A stretch of DNA of 64,000 nt from Desulfacinum sp. (GTDB taxonomy: Bacteria; Desulfobacterota; Syntrophobacteria; Syntrophobacterales; DSM-9756): NCBI GenBank assembly GCA_014359885.1, contig JACIYN010000011.1, forward strand, positions 1-64,000, given 5' to 3'. Position numbers and translations under genes: made by a program. The notes below the pieces were generated by a model. It was not told the DNA's origin. It was given only the letters and a program-made list of their open reading frames with translations, and made no database searches. How positions within the stretch are numbered: the stretch's first letter is position 1; the number at the start of each line of letters is the position of its first letter. This document shows, piece after piece, positions 1 through 8,803 of the stretch.

Positions 1-732
1 CCTTCAAAGAAGGACGGCTTCCGGAAGAGGCTTCTGAAGTGTTCCCGTGGCAATGAAAAGTTCGTGGCGGTTTCCCGGGGTGTGGCGGACGAGCTGGTCC
101 GGGGATTGGGGATTCCGGAGGACCGCGTCCAGGTGGTCCCTAACCCGGTGATCCGCCGGGACATCCCGGGACTGGCCGCGCAAGCGGTCCACCATCCTTT
201 CTTCGAAGAAAGGGTCCCCGTGCTCATCACAGCCGGGCGCATGACCGAACAGAAGGACTTTCCAACCCTCTTCAAAGCCTTTCGCCGCATCCTCGATCGC
301 ATGGACTGCCGGCTGCTGGTGCTGGGAGATCACGGAAAGCACTACCACGCCCTCCGGAACCTGGCCGAGGATTTGGGCATCGCCCGTGCCTTGGATTTGA
401 CGGGCTTCAAGGCCAACCCCTACAAGTACCTGGCCCGCGCCGACGTGTTCGTGCTCTCTTCCAGGTGGGAAGGATTCGGCAACGTGCTCGTGGAGGCCCT
501 GGCGGTGGGAACACCCGTTGTTTCCACCGACTGCCCCGTGGGGCCGCGGGAGATTCTGGAAAACGGACGATGGGGCAGACTGGTTCCGGTGGGCGATCCC
601 GACAGACTGGCCGCCGCCGTCGAAGAAACGCTGGCGAATCCGCCCCGGGGTGAAACCCTCATGCGGGCGGCCGCGACATTCACGGTCGAAAAGAGCACCG
701 ATGGTTATCTGGAAGCCTTGGGACTCGGATAA
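1..732 (+). CDS. Glycosyltransferase family 4, C-terminal part (gene starts before the window)
   Basis: The frame is open from base 1, so only the last 243 residues are present. They form the nucleotide-sugar-binding half of a GT-B enzyme: a 'TAGRMTEQKDFPTL' strand-loop, then the EX7E signature EGFGNVLVE followed by GTPVVSTDCP, typical of retaining family-4 transferases. The enzyme would move a sugar from an activated donor onto a surface polysaccharide or lipid carrier in the cytoplasm. It is the first of five paralogues in a row on this strand, with 12 bases to the next gene. The donor and acceptor cannot be read from sequence. A GTG at 64 could be mistaken for the start, but residues upstream of it match the equivalent part of the next paralogue. 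Confidence 0.85.
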   Translation, partial: PSKKDGFRKRLLKCSRGNEKFVAVSRGVADELVRGLGIPEDRVQVVPNPVIRRDIPGLAAQAVHHPFFEERVPVLITAGRMTEQKDFPTLFKAFRRILDRMDCRLLVLGDHGKHYHALRNLAEDLGIARALDLTGFKANPYKYLARADVFVLSSRWEGFGNVLVEALAVGTPVVSTDCPVGPREILENGRWGRLVPVGDPDRLAAAVEETLANPPRGETLMRAAATFTVEKSTDGYLEALGLG

Positions 733-744
733 ACGGAGCGTACG

Positions 745-1878
745 ATGCACCTGTTTCGGCGACCCTCTCAGGATAACCCGCACATCTGCTTTTTCCTGGC
801 TCGCCTGGGGGCCGGGGGCATAGGCAAGATGCGTCTCCACCTGACCAGGGCCTTGATCCGGCGTGGGTACCGGGTGGATCTGGTGCTGGGGGACCTTTCG
901 GGTCCCTACGTGGGGCAACTGGACAAGGGGGTGCGGGTCCATCCCGTCCACTCCTCCCATGGCGTACTCGGCATCCCCCTTTTTGCCTCCTACCTGAGGC
1001 GAAGAAGGCCCCGGGTGGTGGTCTGCGAGAAGCTGCGGGTGAACGTGGTGGCCCACAGGGCCAGGAGATTGGCCGGCGTTTCCTGCCGCATCTACGCCAG
1101 CGTGCACGGCCTGTTGACCCACAAGCTCTATCAGGAAGGCCTGGACCGGCGCAAAGTCCGAAAGAAGGAACGGCTCATCCAGCGATGGTATGGGGAAAAC
1201 GACGGTTTCCTGGCAGTGTCCAAGGGCATTGCCGTCGATCTGCACGAAAATTTCCAGGTGCCTGGAGACAAGATCCACGTGGTGCACAATCCCGTCGTCA
1301 CACGGGAGGTGATGGGTCTTTCCCGACACGAGGCGAATCATCCCTGGTTGAAGGACAAGACCGCCCCGGTTGTGCTTTCCGCGGGAAGACTCGACAGGCA
1401 GAAAGGATTCGACACCCTCCTGGAAGCCTTCGCCGGAGTGGTCCGGAATGGAAATGGCCGCCTCATCATCCTCGGCGAAGGCCCCCAAAGGCCGGAACTG
1501 GAGCTGCTCATCGACCGGTTGGGTCTTCGAGAGTCCGTTTCCATGCCCGGATTTGTTGACAATCCCTATCCGTTCATGCGCCATGCAGATGCTTTCGTTC
1601 TGAGCAGCCGGTGGGAGGGATTCGGCAACGTGCTCGTGGAAGCCATGGCCTTCGGGACGCCCGTGGTTTCCACGGATTGCCCCGTCGGCCCCAGGGAAAT
1701 CCTGGAAGGCGGGCGTCTGGGACGGCTGGTGCCCGTGGACGACGTCCCGGCCATGACGGAGGCCATCCTGGAAACCCTCCGGAGCAAGCCGTCCCCCGAA
1801 CCCCTGATTCGAGCGGCGGGACGATACACGGACGAGCAAGCCGCGCAAGGCTACCTGAAAGCACTGGGTTTTGAATAG
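745..1878 (+). CDS. Glycosyltransferase family 4
   Basis: This 377-residue protein has the full GT-B layout. The N-terminal acceptor domain begins HICFFLARLGAGGIGK, a glycine-rich loop as in family-4 enzymes, and the C-terminal donor domain carries VVLSAGRLDRQKGFDTLLEAF and the EX7E motif EGFGNVLVE. The C-terminal half is very close to the preceding partial gene (shared TPVVSTDCPVGPREIL), suggesting recent duplication. The ATG is preceded by CGGAGCG. No signal peptide is visible, which fits a cytoplasmic enzyme acting on a membrane-linked glycan. The substrate is unknown. Confidence 0.88.
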   Translation: MHLFRRPSQDNPHICFFLARLGAGGIGKMRLHLTRALIRRGYRVDLVLGDLSGPYVGQLDKGVRVHPVHSSHGVLGIPLFASYLRRRRPRVVVCEKLRVNVVAHRARRLAGVSCRIYASVHGLLTHKLYQEGLDRRKVRKKERLIQRWYGENDGFLAVSKGIAVDLHENFQVPGDKIHVVHNPVVTREVMGLSRHEANHPWLKDKTAPVVLSAGRLDRQKGFDTLLEAFAGVVRNGNGRLIILGEGPQRPELELLIDRLGLRESVSMPGFVDNPYPFMRHADAFVLSSRWEGFGNVLVEAMAFGTPVVSTDCPVGPREILEGGRLGRLVPVDDVPAMTEAILETLRSKPSPEPLIRAAGRYTDEQAAQGYLKALGFE

Positions 1879-1980
1879 GACCCCTTTCCAGGCGGAGGAC
1901 CTCCCGACCGTGAATCCGGTCTTCCTCCCCGCAGGCATGGAGAGGATCGTCATCCCGGGTCCAAGACAAACGGATGGTCC

Positions 1981-3114
1981 ATGAGCAAGCTCAAACCGAA
2001 CCACGGCCCCGTCGCCTTCATGGGATTCCGTGGAGGTCCGGGGGGAATCAGCCACGTCATGATCCACCTCATGAACGGTTTCGCCCGGATGGGCCTGGAG
2101 ACGGAGATCCTTCTCAACAAGGAGGACATTCCGGAACTGTCCCTGCTGGACCCCCGCATCGTCCGGCGTCCTCTGAAGGCCAAGCCGGGACTGGCCAGCA
2201 TCCCCCCCCTGGCGGCCTACATGAAAGCAAGGAAACCGCAGGTGATCCTGGCCAACAGGGAACCCGCGGTTCGCGCCCTCATTCTGGCCAAACAGTGGAC
2301 CCGGACCTCCACCCGTACGGCCGTGCGGGTGGGCATGCCCATCTCCGTGGCGTTGGGAAGACGGTCCTGGCTCAAAAGATGGATCCGCCGCGGGTTCATC
2401 CGTTATTGTTACCGAAGGGCCGACACCATCATCGCCAACTCCGGGGACGTGGCGAAAGACATCGTGGATGAAACGGGCCTCCACCCCGGAAGGATCGCCC
2501 TCTTGCCCAATCCCACGGTGGACGACGCGATCTATTCCCGTGCCCGCCTGCCGGTTTCCCACCCCTGGCTCGCGGACAAGGAGGTTCCCGTGATCACGGC
2601 CGTCGGGCGCCTGGCTCCCCAGAAAGACTTTCTCACCCTGCTGCGGGCCTTCGCGCTGCTGAGGCGGGAACGGACCTGCCGGCTCCTGATCCTCGGCGAG
2701 GGCAAGCAGCGGACCGCGCTCGCCCAGGAGGCCGAACGCCTTGGAATCACCAAGGAACTCTCCATGCCGGGTTTTGTCGACAATCCCTTCGCCTATCTGG
2801 TCCGATCGGATCTCTTCGTCCTTTCCTCCGCATGGGAAGGCTCACCCAACGTCCTCATCGAAGCTTTGGCGCTGGGCGTTCCTTCCGTTGCGGCCGATTG
2901 CGGCTCCGGACCCAGGGAGATTCTGGCCGACGGCCGTTACGGCCCCCTGGTGCCCGTGGGCGATGCGCAGGCCATGGCCCGGGCGATGGCCCAGGTGCTT
3001 GAGTCTCCCCTGCCCCGGGAACTACTCAAGGAAGCCGTGGAACCGTTCCGCACGCAGAAGGCCGTGCGGCGCTATGTGGAGACACTGGGACTCGCGGAAG
3101 GAGCCGTCCCGTGA
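1981..3114 (+). CDS. Glycosyltransferase family 4
   Basis: 377 residues, third member of the tandem set. The N-terminus has the glycine-rich acceptor loop FRGGPGGISHVMIHLMNGF. The donor domain has ITAVGRLAPQKDFLTLLRAF and the EX7E motif EGSPNVLIE. The middle holds an R/K-rich segment (RRSWLKRWIRRGFIR) that may help docking on the membrane face. It starts at ATG after a 102-base gap with no obvious promoter, and its stop overlaps the next start (GTGA), so translation of the two is probably coupled. The EX7E motif differs from the first two genes (SPN instead of FGN), so the paralogues fall in two subgroups and may have different sugar specificity. Confidence 0.88.
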   Translation: MSKLKPNHGPVAFMGFRGGPGGISHVMIHLMNGFARMGLETEILLNKEDIPELSLLDPRIVRRPLKAKPGLASIPPLAAYMKARKPQVILANREPAVRALILAKQWTRTSTRTAVRVGMPISVALGRRSWLKRWIRRGFIRYCYRRADTIIANSGDVAKDIVDETGLHPGRIALLPNPTVDDAIYSRARLPVSHPWLADKEVPVITAVGRLAPQKDFLTLLRAFALLRRERTCRLLILGEGKQRTALAQEAERLGITKELSMPGFVDNPFAYLVRSDLFVLSSAWEGSPNVLIEALALGVPSVAADCGSGPREILADGRYGPLVPVGDAQAMARAMAQVLESPLPRELLKEAVEPFRTQKAVRRYVETLGLAEGAVP

Positions 3115-4262
3115 AAACCCCCGACCGTTCCTGGCGCCTTGCCCTCTTCCTGGCCACATCGGGGCACAGCGGCGTGGACCGCATCATGAAAAACCTGGTG
3201 GGCGAACTGGGACGGCGCTCCATCGCGGTGGATCTCCTGCAGGTGGAAGGCCACGGCCCGCACTTCGACCGGCTGCCCCCATCCGTTCGGCGGATTCCGT
3301 TGGGAGCAAAGCACGTGAATTCCTGCATTCCGCGCCTGGCATGGTACCTCCGGACCCGGAAGCCGTCGGCCCTCCTCTGCGACAAGGACCGGGTCAACCG
3401 GGCCGCCGTTGTGGCGTCCCGATTGGCCGGCTATCAGGGCAGGCTGGTCCTGCGCGTGGGCACGACGGTTTCCAAGAACCTGGAACGGCGCGGCCTCCTG
3501 CACCGACAGGCCCAGGTTTTTTCCATCCGGCGTCTCTATTCCAGGGCCCATGCCGTCATCGTTCCGTCTGAGGGCGCAGCGGCCGATTTGGTGAGAATCG
3601 GAGGGTTCCGCGACGGCTTCGTCCGCACCGTTCCCAGCCCGGTGGTCTCCCCCGAGCTGGATGCCCTGGCCGGAGCCCCCGTGGACCACCCGTGGTTCTC
3701 GGACCCGTCGAGCCCCATCGTTCTGGGGGCGGGGGAATTGTGCGCCCGCAAGGATTTCGCCACGCTGATCCGGGCATTTGCGGAGGTGAGAAAGGATCGC
3801 GAGTGCCGGCTGGTCATCCTGGGGAAGGGCAGGAAAAGGGACGAGCTCCTCGGTCTGGCCGAGGATTTGAGAGTGAGCGAACACGTGTGGCTGCCGGGAT
3901 TCGTGGGTAACCCCTACGCCTACATGGCCAGGGCGTCGGTCTTTGTGCTCTCTTCGGTATGCGAAGGATCCCCCGTGGTTCTCATGGAAGCGCTCTCGCT
4001 GGGAACGCCTGTGGTGTCGGCCGACTGTCCCAGCGGCCCGCGTGAGATCCTGCAGGCGGGGCGGCTGGGGCCCCTGGTTCCCGTGGGAGCCCATCAAGCC
4101 ATGGCCGAAGCCATCCTGCGGGTCTTGGACTCGCCGCCCCCCCGAAAGGCCCTGCAGGAGGCCGCCTTGCAGTTCCACGTGAGTCGCGCCGCCGATGCCT
4201 ATCTGCATCTGCTGGGCTATCCGGGGTGCTCGATGGGCGGCGACCGGGAGAACCCTGCATGA
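3111..4262 (+). CDS. Glycosyltransferase family 4
   Basis: 383 residues beginning at a GTG that shares bases with the previous stop codon; AAGGAG lies just upstream. The N-terminal loop is SGHSGVDRIMKNLV and the donor domain has VLGAGELCARKDFATLIRAF with EX7E motif EGSPVVLME. The usual GRL of the donor strand is replaced by GEL, a small departure from the paralogues. Like its neighbours it should add one sugar to a growing surface glycan. The end overlaps the following ATG by four bases. Confidence 0.87.
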   Translation: MKTPDRSWRLALFLATSGHSGVDRIMKNLVGELGRRSIAVDLLQVEGHGPHFDRLPPSVRRIPLGAKHVNSCIPRLAWYLRTRKPSALLCDKDRVNRAAVVASRLAGYQGRLVLRVGTTVSKNLERRGLLHRQAQVFSIRRLYSRAHAVIVPSEGAAADLVRIGGFRDGFVRTVPSPVVSPELDALAGAPVDHPWFSDPSSPIVLGAGELCARKDFATLIRAFAEVRKDRECRLVILGKGRKRDELLGLAEDLRVSEHVWLPGFVGNPYAYMARASVFVLSSVCEGSPVVLMEALSLGTPVVSADCPSGPREILQAGRLGPLVPVGAHQAMAEAILRVLDSPPPRKALQEAALQFHVSRAADAYLHLLGYPGCSMGGDRENPA

Positions 4263-5392
4263 GGATGGATCGGGGATGTTCGAAGGAGCGGCGTCCCATT
4301 GCGCTCTTTGTGTCCTTTTCCGGACACGGAGGCGTGGAACGCATGATGCTGAACCTGGCCAACGCCTTGTCCCGCATCTACGGGCCCGTGGATCTGGTCA
4401 CCGTCAAGACCCGAAGCTCTTTTTTGTCGTGCCTGGAAGACGGAGTCCGCCATGTGCCCCTTCGCGCATCCCACACCTTCCAAAGCCTTCCGGAACTGGT
4501 GGACTATCTCAAGGCCAGACGTCCGGCCGCCCTGTTGGCCGCCAAGGACAGAGCCAACCAGACGGCGGTACTGGCACGCACAATCGCCCGGGTTCCCACG
4601 CGCGTCGTCCTTCGCATGGGCACCACCACCTCGGCCGCCCTTGAAGGCACTTCCACATTGCGCCGAGCCGCCTGGTTCTACCCCATGCGCCTGCTCTATC
4701 CGCGGGCCGACGCCGTCATCGCCGTTTCGACCGGCGTGGCCGAAGACCTGGCGGAAGCGGCCGGCGTCCCGGAGCACAAACTGCACACCGTCCCCAACCC
4801 CGTGGTCACCGACACGATCCACCCCCAGGCCGCCGCGCCCTTGACCCACCCTTGGTTCGGCACCACCCGGCCGCCCGTCATCGTGGGCATGGGACGGCTC
4901 ACACGCCAGAAGGATTTTCCCACGCTTCTCCGCGCGTTTCGCATTGTGAGCTCGCAGCGCCCGTCACGTCTCGTCATCCTGGGGGAGGGGCGGGATCGGG
5001 CGAGCCTGGAGTCCTTGGCCTCCCAATTGGGCATCCGGCGGAGTGTGGATTTCGCCGGTTTCACGCCCAATCCCTACCCGTATCTCCAGAGGGCCGCCGT
5101 GTTCGTGCTGTCGTCCATCTGGGAGGGATCTCCCAACGCCCTCACCGAGGCCCTGGCCCTGGGGACCCCGGTGGTGGCCACGGATTGTCCCAGCGGCCCC
5201 AGGGAGATCCTCCGGGGAGGAGCCGTGGCCCCTCTCGTTCCCATGCGGGACCCCGACGCCATGGCTCAAGCCATTCTTGACATGTTGGATCATCCGCCGG
5301 ATAAGGAGCGGTTGCGACGGGCCGCGGCGCCCTACACGGTGGAAAACAGCGCCCGGCGCTACCTGGAGGTGCTTCTCGGAAAGGCCTTTTGA
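4259..5392 (+). CDS. Glycosyltransferase family 4
   Basis: 377 residues, last of the tandem set. The chosen ATG overlaps the previous stop as ATGA; an in-frame ATG at 4226 would add 11 residues but lie inside the upstream gene. The N-terminus shows SGHGGVERMMLNLANALSRI, the donor domain IVGMGRLTRQKDFPTLLRAF, and the EX7E motif EGSPNALTE. It is most similar to the previous two genes. The next coding region begins 256 bases later after a repeat-containing gap, so this gene probably closes the glycosyltransferase operon. Confidence 0.87.
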   Translation: MRMDRGCSKERRPIALFVSFSGHGGVERMMLNLANALSRIYGPVDLVTVKTRSSFLSCLEDGVRHVPLRASHTFQSLPELVDYLKARRPAALLAAKDRANQTAVLARTIARVPTRVVLRMGTTTSAALEGTSTLRRAAWFYPMRLLYPRADAVIAVSTGVAEDLAEAAGVPEHKLHTVPNPVVTDTIHPQAAAPLTHPWFGTTRPPVIVGMGRLTRQKDFPTLLRAFRIVSSQRPSRLVILGEGRDRASLESLASQLGIRRSVDFAGFTPNPYPYLQRAAVFVLSSIWEGSPNALTEALALGTPVVATDCPSGPREILRGGAVAPLVPMRDPDAMAQAILDMLDHPPDKERLRRAAAPYTVENSARRYLEVLLGKAF

Positions 5393-5490
5393 CCACGCCG
5401 GGCGATCCGGTGCCGCCGCTTCCATGCCGACCGGGTCATGGGGCCGGCGTGGAATGCCTCTTCAGGGGATTTTTATCATCGCGCCTTTGG

Positions 5491-5578
5491 CGGACTGGGA
5501 CAAACCTCGCCCCTACCCAAGCGGCCGATCCGTTTTGGATGTGGGGGCGGCCTTTCTGCCCGCCCGTCGGGACCTGAG
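5491..5578. repeat. REP-type inverted repeat pair (class B copy)
   Basis: Two half-elements of the form ..ACAAACCTCGCCCCTACCC and GTGGGGGCGGCCTTTCTGCC face each other across about 25 bases. Similar pairs occur at 7419-7499 and 17974-18060, where the left half is GGCGGGGATAAACCCCGCCC. The gap 5393-5648 holds no other recognisable feature. Confidence 0.6.
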
Positions 5579-5648
5579 TAGAAAGATAAAATCGTGCGGT
5601 TCAGGAAGATGAACCGTAGAAGACGGTGATTCCGAAAGGATCTTAACG

Positions 5649-6308
5649 GTGTTGCTTTCTCCCAAATACAAGTTTCTCTTCGTGCATATCCCCAAGACGG
5701 GGGGAACCAGCGTTCGGGTGGCCCTGCGGGGCTACAAGTGGAAGGATCCCTGGCGAATCCCGCTCTTCGTTTGCAGCCGCCTCAGCTCCCTGTCCGGGCA
5801 CCGACTGGCGTGCAAACTCCCCCGGCATGCCAAGGTGATCGCCGCCCAGGAGATGCTGCCGCGCGATTTCTTCCAAAGCCTTTTCAAGTTCGCCTTCGTC
5901 CGCAACCCCTGGGACCTGCAGGTCAGCTCCTTTCACCACATCCGCCGGGAACGCCCTCACTTGATGAAAGGGTTGGAGACCTTCCAGGACTTTCTCAAAT
6001 ACAAGCTCGACCCCGAACGGCCCTACGTCTTCCACTTCGATGTCTCCATCGAGCGCCAGTCGGACTACCTGGTGGATCTGGACGGAAGACTGATCGTGGA
6101 TTTCGTGGGACGCTACGAAAGGCTGGAAGAGGATTTCAACGAAGCCTGCCGGAGGATCGGAATCCGGGCGCCGGCCCTTCCCCACAAGAGGAAGGCCGTG
6201 GACCGCAGGGACTATCGGAGCTACTACACGGATGAGACGGCCGAACTCGTAGCCCGTCACTTCCGGAGGGACATCGAACTGTTCGGCTACCGGTTCGATG
6301 AGGTCTGA
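5649..6308 (+). CDS. Sulfotransferase family 2-like protein
   Basis: 219 residues with the N-terminal phosphosulfate-binding loop FVHIPKTGGTSVRVAL, diagnostic of Sulfotransfer_2/HNK-1-type carbohydrate sulfotransferases. A second signature, FAFVRNPWDLQVSSFHH, contributes the conserved R-N-P for the 3'-phosphate. Such enzymes move sulfate from PAPS to sugar hydroxyls. Placed after five glycosyltransferases it probably decorates the same polysaccharide. The start is GTG with GAAAGGATC upstream; the following residues MLLSPKYKFLFVHIPK match the usual position of the loop. Its 3' end overlaps the convergent HepT gene by 22 bases. Confidence 0.85.
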   Translation: MLLSPKYKFLFVHIPKTGGTSVRVALRGYKWKDPWRIPLFVCSRLSSLSGHRLACKLPRHAKVIAAQEMLPRDFFQSLFKFAFVRNPWDLQVSSFHHIRRERPHLMKGLETFQDFLKYKLDPERPYVFHFDVSIERQSDYLVDLDGRLIVDFVGRYERLEEDFNEACRRIGIRAPALPHKRKAVDRRDYRSYYTDETAELVARHFRRDIELFGYRFDEV

Positions 6309-6718
6309 CGGACCCAGGCGGCCACATATCGAGAAAAGAGATGGAAATCCTCTAGGCGGCTTCGAAAGATCCCGAAGACGATTCCCGGATCGACCTTTTC
6401 GTAGGCGTGCACCAGCACGCTGCGAAAGGAAGCCATGTCCTGAAAACGGGCCAAATCCGAAGCCGGAAGAACCCCGTTTTCGACCAGTACCTGAAAGACG
6501 TCCCAGTAGCTGACGGGTTCCCGCCAACGGTTGGCGGAGATCAGGTGATGGGCCACGTCCAAGACTTCCTCAATGGCCAAATGGAGGTACCGTTCCACGA
6601 AGGCCCGACTGCGGATGTCCCGGCAAAACGTTTCCCAATCGATGTCATCCGATCGGCCCAGGGCGTCCACGTACTCCTGGATACGGGACAGCTTGCGGGA
6701 AATCACTTCCGGCGTCAT
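6287..6718 (-). CDS. hepT: HepT-like HEPN toxin (DUF86)
   Basis: 143 residues, all-helical, with the HEPN RNase-type motif R-x4-H-x-Y seen as RSVLVHAY near residue 105. HepT toxins act as RNases or translation inhibitors and are neutralised by the paired MntA enzyme, which modifies the tyrosine of this motif with AMP. The gene lies directly after mntA on the same strand with a 4-base ATGA overlap, the standard arrangement. An ATG six bases further upstream (6724) is also possible. Both key residues are present, so the toxin looks intact. Confidence 0.85.
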   Translation of the reverse strand: MTPEVISRKLSRIQEYVDALGRSDDIDWETFCRDIRSRAFVERYLHLAIEEVLDVAHHLISANRWREPVSYWDVFQVLVENGVLPASDLARFQDMASFRSVLVHAYEKVDPGIVFGIFRSRLEDFHLFSRYVAAWVRQTSSNR

Positions 6719-7137
6719 CCCCATCCCCCTTCGTTGAAACCGGGTCCCGCCGGCAGGCGGATGGTCTTGGGAAGCCGCCGTTCGTCGAGGTAGCGGCGGC
6801 GGGCCAGGACTTCCTGGCGGATGCGCTCGTCCGGATCGGCTTCATAAACCAACACGCCGGTACGGAGGACTTCGTGTTGGAGCAGGCTGGAGGCCCGGGC
6901 GAAGATCACCAGATCCACGTCGGCGTTCAGGGCCACGGAAAGCTCCCTCTCCATCTCGATGCGGTCCCACGGGTCCCCGGGCTCCCGCAGGAAGATCGCC
7001 ACGTCCACGTCGCCGCCCTTCTTCCGGTCCCCCGTTGCCGTGGAACCGAAGACGTAGGCCGCCGCCACCCCCGGGTACCGGGTGAGTACGTCGCGAATCT
7101 TTTCAGCCAATTTGACCAGATGCTCATTCTGAACCAC
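6715..7137 (-). CDS. mntA: MntA-like antitoxin nucleotidyltransferase
   Basis: 140 residues with the minimal nucleotidyltransferase signature G-S-x10-D-x-D, seen as GSTATGDRKKGGDVD. This family adds AMP to the active-site tyrosine of HepT and so acts as the antitoxin. A GTG at 7137 fits best because the open frame upstream of it encodes only a dispersed repeat (7153-7182) and has no ATG. It is the first gene of the two-gene unit, with hepT overlapping its stop. No operator could be picked out upstream. Confidence 0.83.
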   Translation of the reverse strand: MVQNEHLVKLAEKIRDVLTRYPGVAAAYVFGSTATGDRKKGGDVDVAIFLREPGDPWDRIEMERELSVALNADVDLVIFARASSLLQHEVLRTGVLVYEADPDERIRQEVLARRRYLDERRLPKTIRLPAGPGFNEGGWG

Positions 7138-7152
7138 GGCAGGACCCCAAAA

Positions 7153-7182
7153 AGAACCGCGAATGAACGCGAATAAACGCAA
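7153..7182 (-). repeat. Dispersed repeat, GCGTTCATTCGCGGTTCT family
   Basis: Read on the minus strand this gives a TTTGCGTT..ATTCGCG..GGTTCTT pattern also found at 18215-18243 (minus), 46857-46886 (plus) and 53944-53980 (plus). All four lie just outside genes. In three of them the motif ends in CTCTTTCA. Confidence 0.6.
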
Positions 7183-7271
7183 ATGACGGGTCTTTTCCTT
7201 TGCAGGGAGCGCCGCAGGGCTCGATCAGCCGCGGTCGGCCCCACCGCCATGGAATGGCCGGCCATCCATTT

Positions 7272-7313
7272 GGCGGCTTTCGCCGCTCCCCCAGGTGATG
7301 GTGCTCCTACAGG
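7272..7313. repeat. Degenerate palindrome, GGGAGCGGCGAAAGCCG family
   Basis: GGCGGCTTTCGCCGCTCCC followed by GCTCCTACAGGA. Related palindromes lie at 25011-25062, 53051-53080 and 54000-54026. The gap 7138-7511 holds this, a REP pair and no gene that can be supported. Confidence 0.5.
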
Positions 7314-7418
7314 AGTTGATTGGAACTCCCCATATTCCTGCAGGATGCTGAAAGCAAAGTTATTCCACACAAAGCCGAGCGACCTTCTTGTCGGGTTTTT
7401 GGGGCACCGCGCGGTTCG

Positions 7419-7499
7419 CGGGCGGGGATAAACCCCGCCCCTACCCGAAGGTTTCGCCAGCTTTCGATAGGGCCGGGACCTACGTTCGCCCGTCAGGAG
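7419..7499. repeat. REP-type inverted repeat pair (class B copy)
   Basis: The left half GGCGGGGATAAACCCCGCCC is followed about 30 bases later by a decayed right half with CCTACGTTCGCCCGTCAGG. It lies immediately downstream of the minus-strand aldolase gene. Confidence 0.6.
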
Positions 7500-7511
7500 T
7501 GCATGGTGCCC

Positions 7512-8654
7512 TTACCTGGTCATGGCTTCCAGTTCCTCCCACACCGCATCGGCCAGGCCGATGGAATGGGTGGCCTCGAAAAGCCGCACGGCCTCCTCGT
7601 AGGCGTGGGCCGAGATCCGTTCCTTGTACTCCGCGCCGATGGCGTTGAGCTTGCCCGCGAAGGGCAGGTTGGCCTTCTTGATGTTGCCGCCCACGTTACC
7701 CGTCTCCACGGCCCAGGCCCACATCTCCTGCCACAGCTCGTCGGGGATGCCCCGGTAGGGCCGCTTCACGTATCCCTTCTCCGGGGTGGTGATGGCGTTG
7801 CCGTTCTGGTTCATGGCAAACCCGAAGGCCACGTTCTGCCACAGGGTGCCCACGTTGCCCTTGCGGATTCCGTAGTTGATAAAGGACGTGATCTTGTCCA
7901 GCGACGTCCCCGTGATGCCGTGCTGGGCGATGTCCACGTCCCACGGCTGAATCGCCTTCCAGATCTCCAGGGTGAGGTCCAGCTGGATCCCTTCCTGGGC
8001 CGTCCCGAAGTAGGTGCCGTGGATGGAGCCGTTGTTGATGGCCAGGAGATCCGGATGAACGCCCTTTTCCACCAGGTTCCGGATGAACCATTCCGCCTCG
8101 TCGGGCTGGGTGAACCCCTCGGCGCTGCCGCTCTTGGCCCCGATCTCGCCCAGTTCCACCTCCAGGCTCAGGCCCGCTGCCACGATGGGCCGGGCCAACT
8201 CGGCCGTGGCCGCCAGGTTGAGCTCGTTTTCCATGTGGGACGCATCGATGGCAAAGGAGGTGTAGCCGGCTTCCATCTCTTCGGCGATGAGCGCCGCCAC
8301 CGATTCCTTTTCCTCCGGCTTTTTCACCGTGATGTGGTCCCCGTGGACGGCGAAGGGCACCCGGGTGTTCCCCAGCCGCTCGTTTTCCTTCACGATGAAA
8401 TCCACGAAGGAAGCCGGGGTGAATTCCGTGTAGGTCAGTTCCGACTTGGCGATCTCATACATCACCGGGGCCCCCGTGGCCATGGACGCCCGGACGATCC
8501 CTTCCACGGGCAGCCGGCACCGGATGTTGGTGGCCATGATCATGGCCTTGTGTTTCTTGGCGGCTTGCAGCAGCGCCTTGCCGTTCACCAGGGGCACCAC
8601 GCTGTCGGGAAAGCGCTTCTTGACGTTTTCTGGCCGATGGTCTTTACGGGTCAT
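7512..8654 (-). CDS. Class II fructose-bisphosphate aldolase family protein
   Basis: 380 residues. The metal-binding signature of class II aldolases is visible: FAVHGDHITV (first His), then INNGSIHGTYFG and IAQHGITGTS, which carry the later zinc-binding histidines. Enzymes of this family cleave fructose-1,6-bisphosphate, or a related ketose phosphate, to dihydroxyacetone phosphate and an aldehyde. The protein is longer than the compact E. coli-type enzymes and resembles a lineage common in sulfate reducers, so the exact substrate is less certain. The ATG at 8654 is chosen because GGAGGGATGAAAAG lies directly upstream. A TTGAAG-17-TATAGA promoter sits 89 bases upstream. Confidence 0.82.
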   Translation of the reverse strand: MTRKDHRPENVKKRFPDSVVPLVNGKALLQAAKKHKAMIMATNIRCRLPVEGIVRASMATGAPVMYEIAKSELTYTEFTPASFVDFIVKENERLGNTRVPFAVHGDHITVKKPEEKESVAALIAEEMEAGYTSFAIDASHMENELNLAATAELARPIVAAGLSLEVELGEIGAKSGSAEGFTQPDEAEWFIRNLVEKGVHPDLLAINNGSIHGTYFGTAQEGIQLDLTLEIWKAIQPWDVDIAQHGITGTSLDKITSFINYGIRKGNVGTLWQNVAFGFAMNQNGNAITTPEKGYVKRPYRGIPDELWQEMWAWAVETGNVGGNIKKANLPFAGKLNAIGAEYKERISAHAYEEAVRLFEATHSIGLADAVWEELEAMTR

Positions 8655-8742
8655 CTTTTCATCCCTCCCCGGTTCTCCAATGGAGTTCAGGTCCTTCGAT
8701 GCATCTGCCAAGATACGGCTGGACATTCCAGCGATCTTTTGA

Positions 8743-8771
8743 TCTATAGAGAATCCTTTGCAAAACTTCAA
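8743..8771 (-). promoter_or_regulatory. Sigma-70 type promoter for the aldolase gene
   Basis: On the minus strand TTGAAG (8771-8766) is followed after 17 bases by TATAGA (8748-8743). Expected transcription start is near 8736, about 80 bases before the ATG. It lies in the divergent gap between the aldolase and the cyclo-ligase gene. Confidence 0.6.
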
Positions 8772-8803
8772 GGCGGCGTGCCGCCCCAGGAACCCGAGGT
8801 CCC

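Noticed and set aside
7153-7182. N-terminal extension of MntA (MRLFAFIRGSFWGP)
   Set aside because: The extension is read from a dispersed repeat and would need a TTG start; the GTG at 7137 fits the family length.
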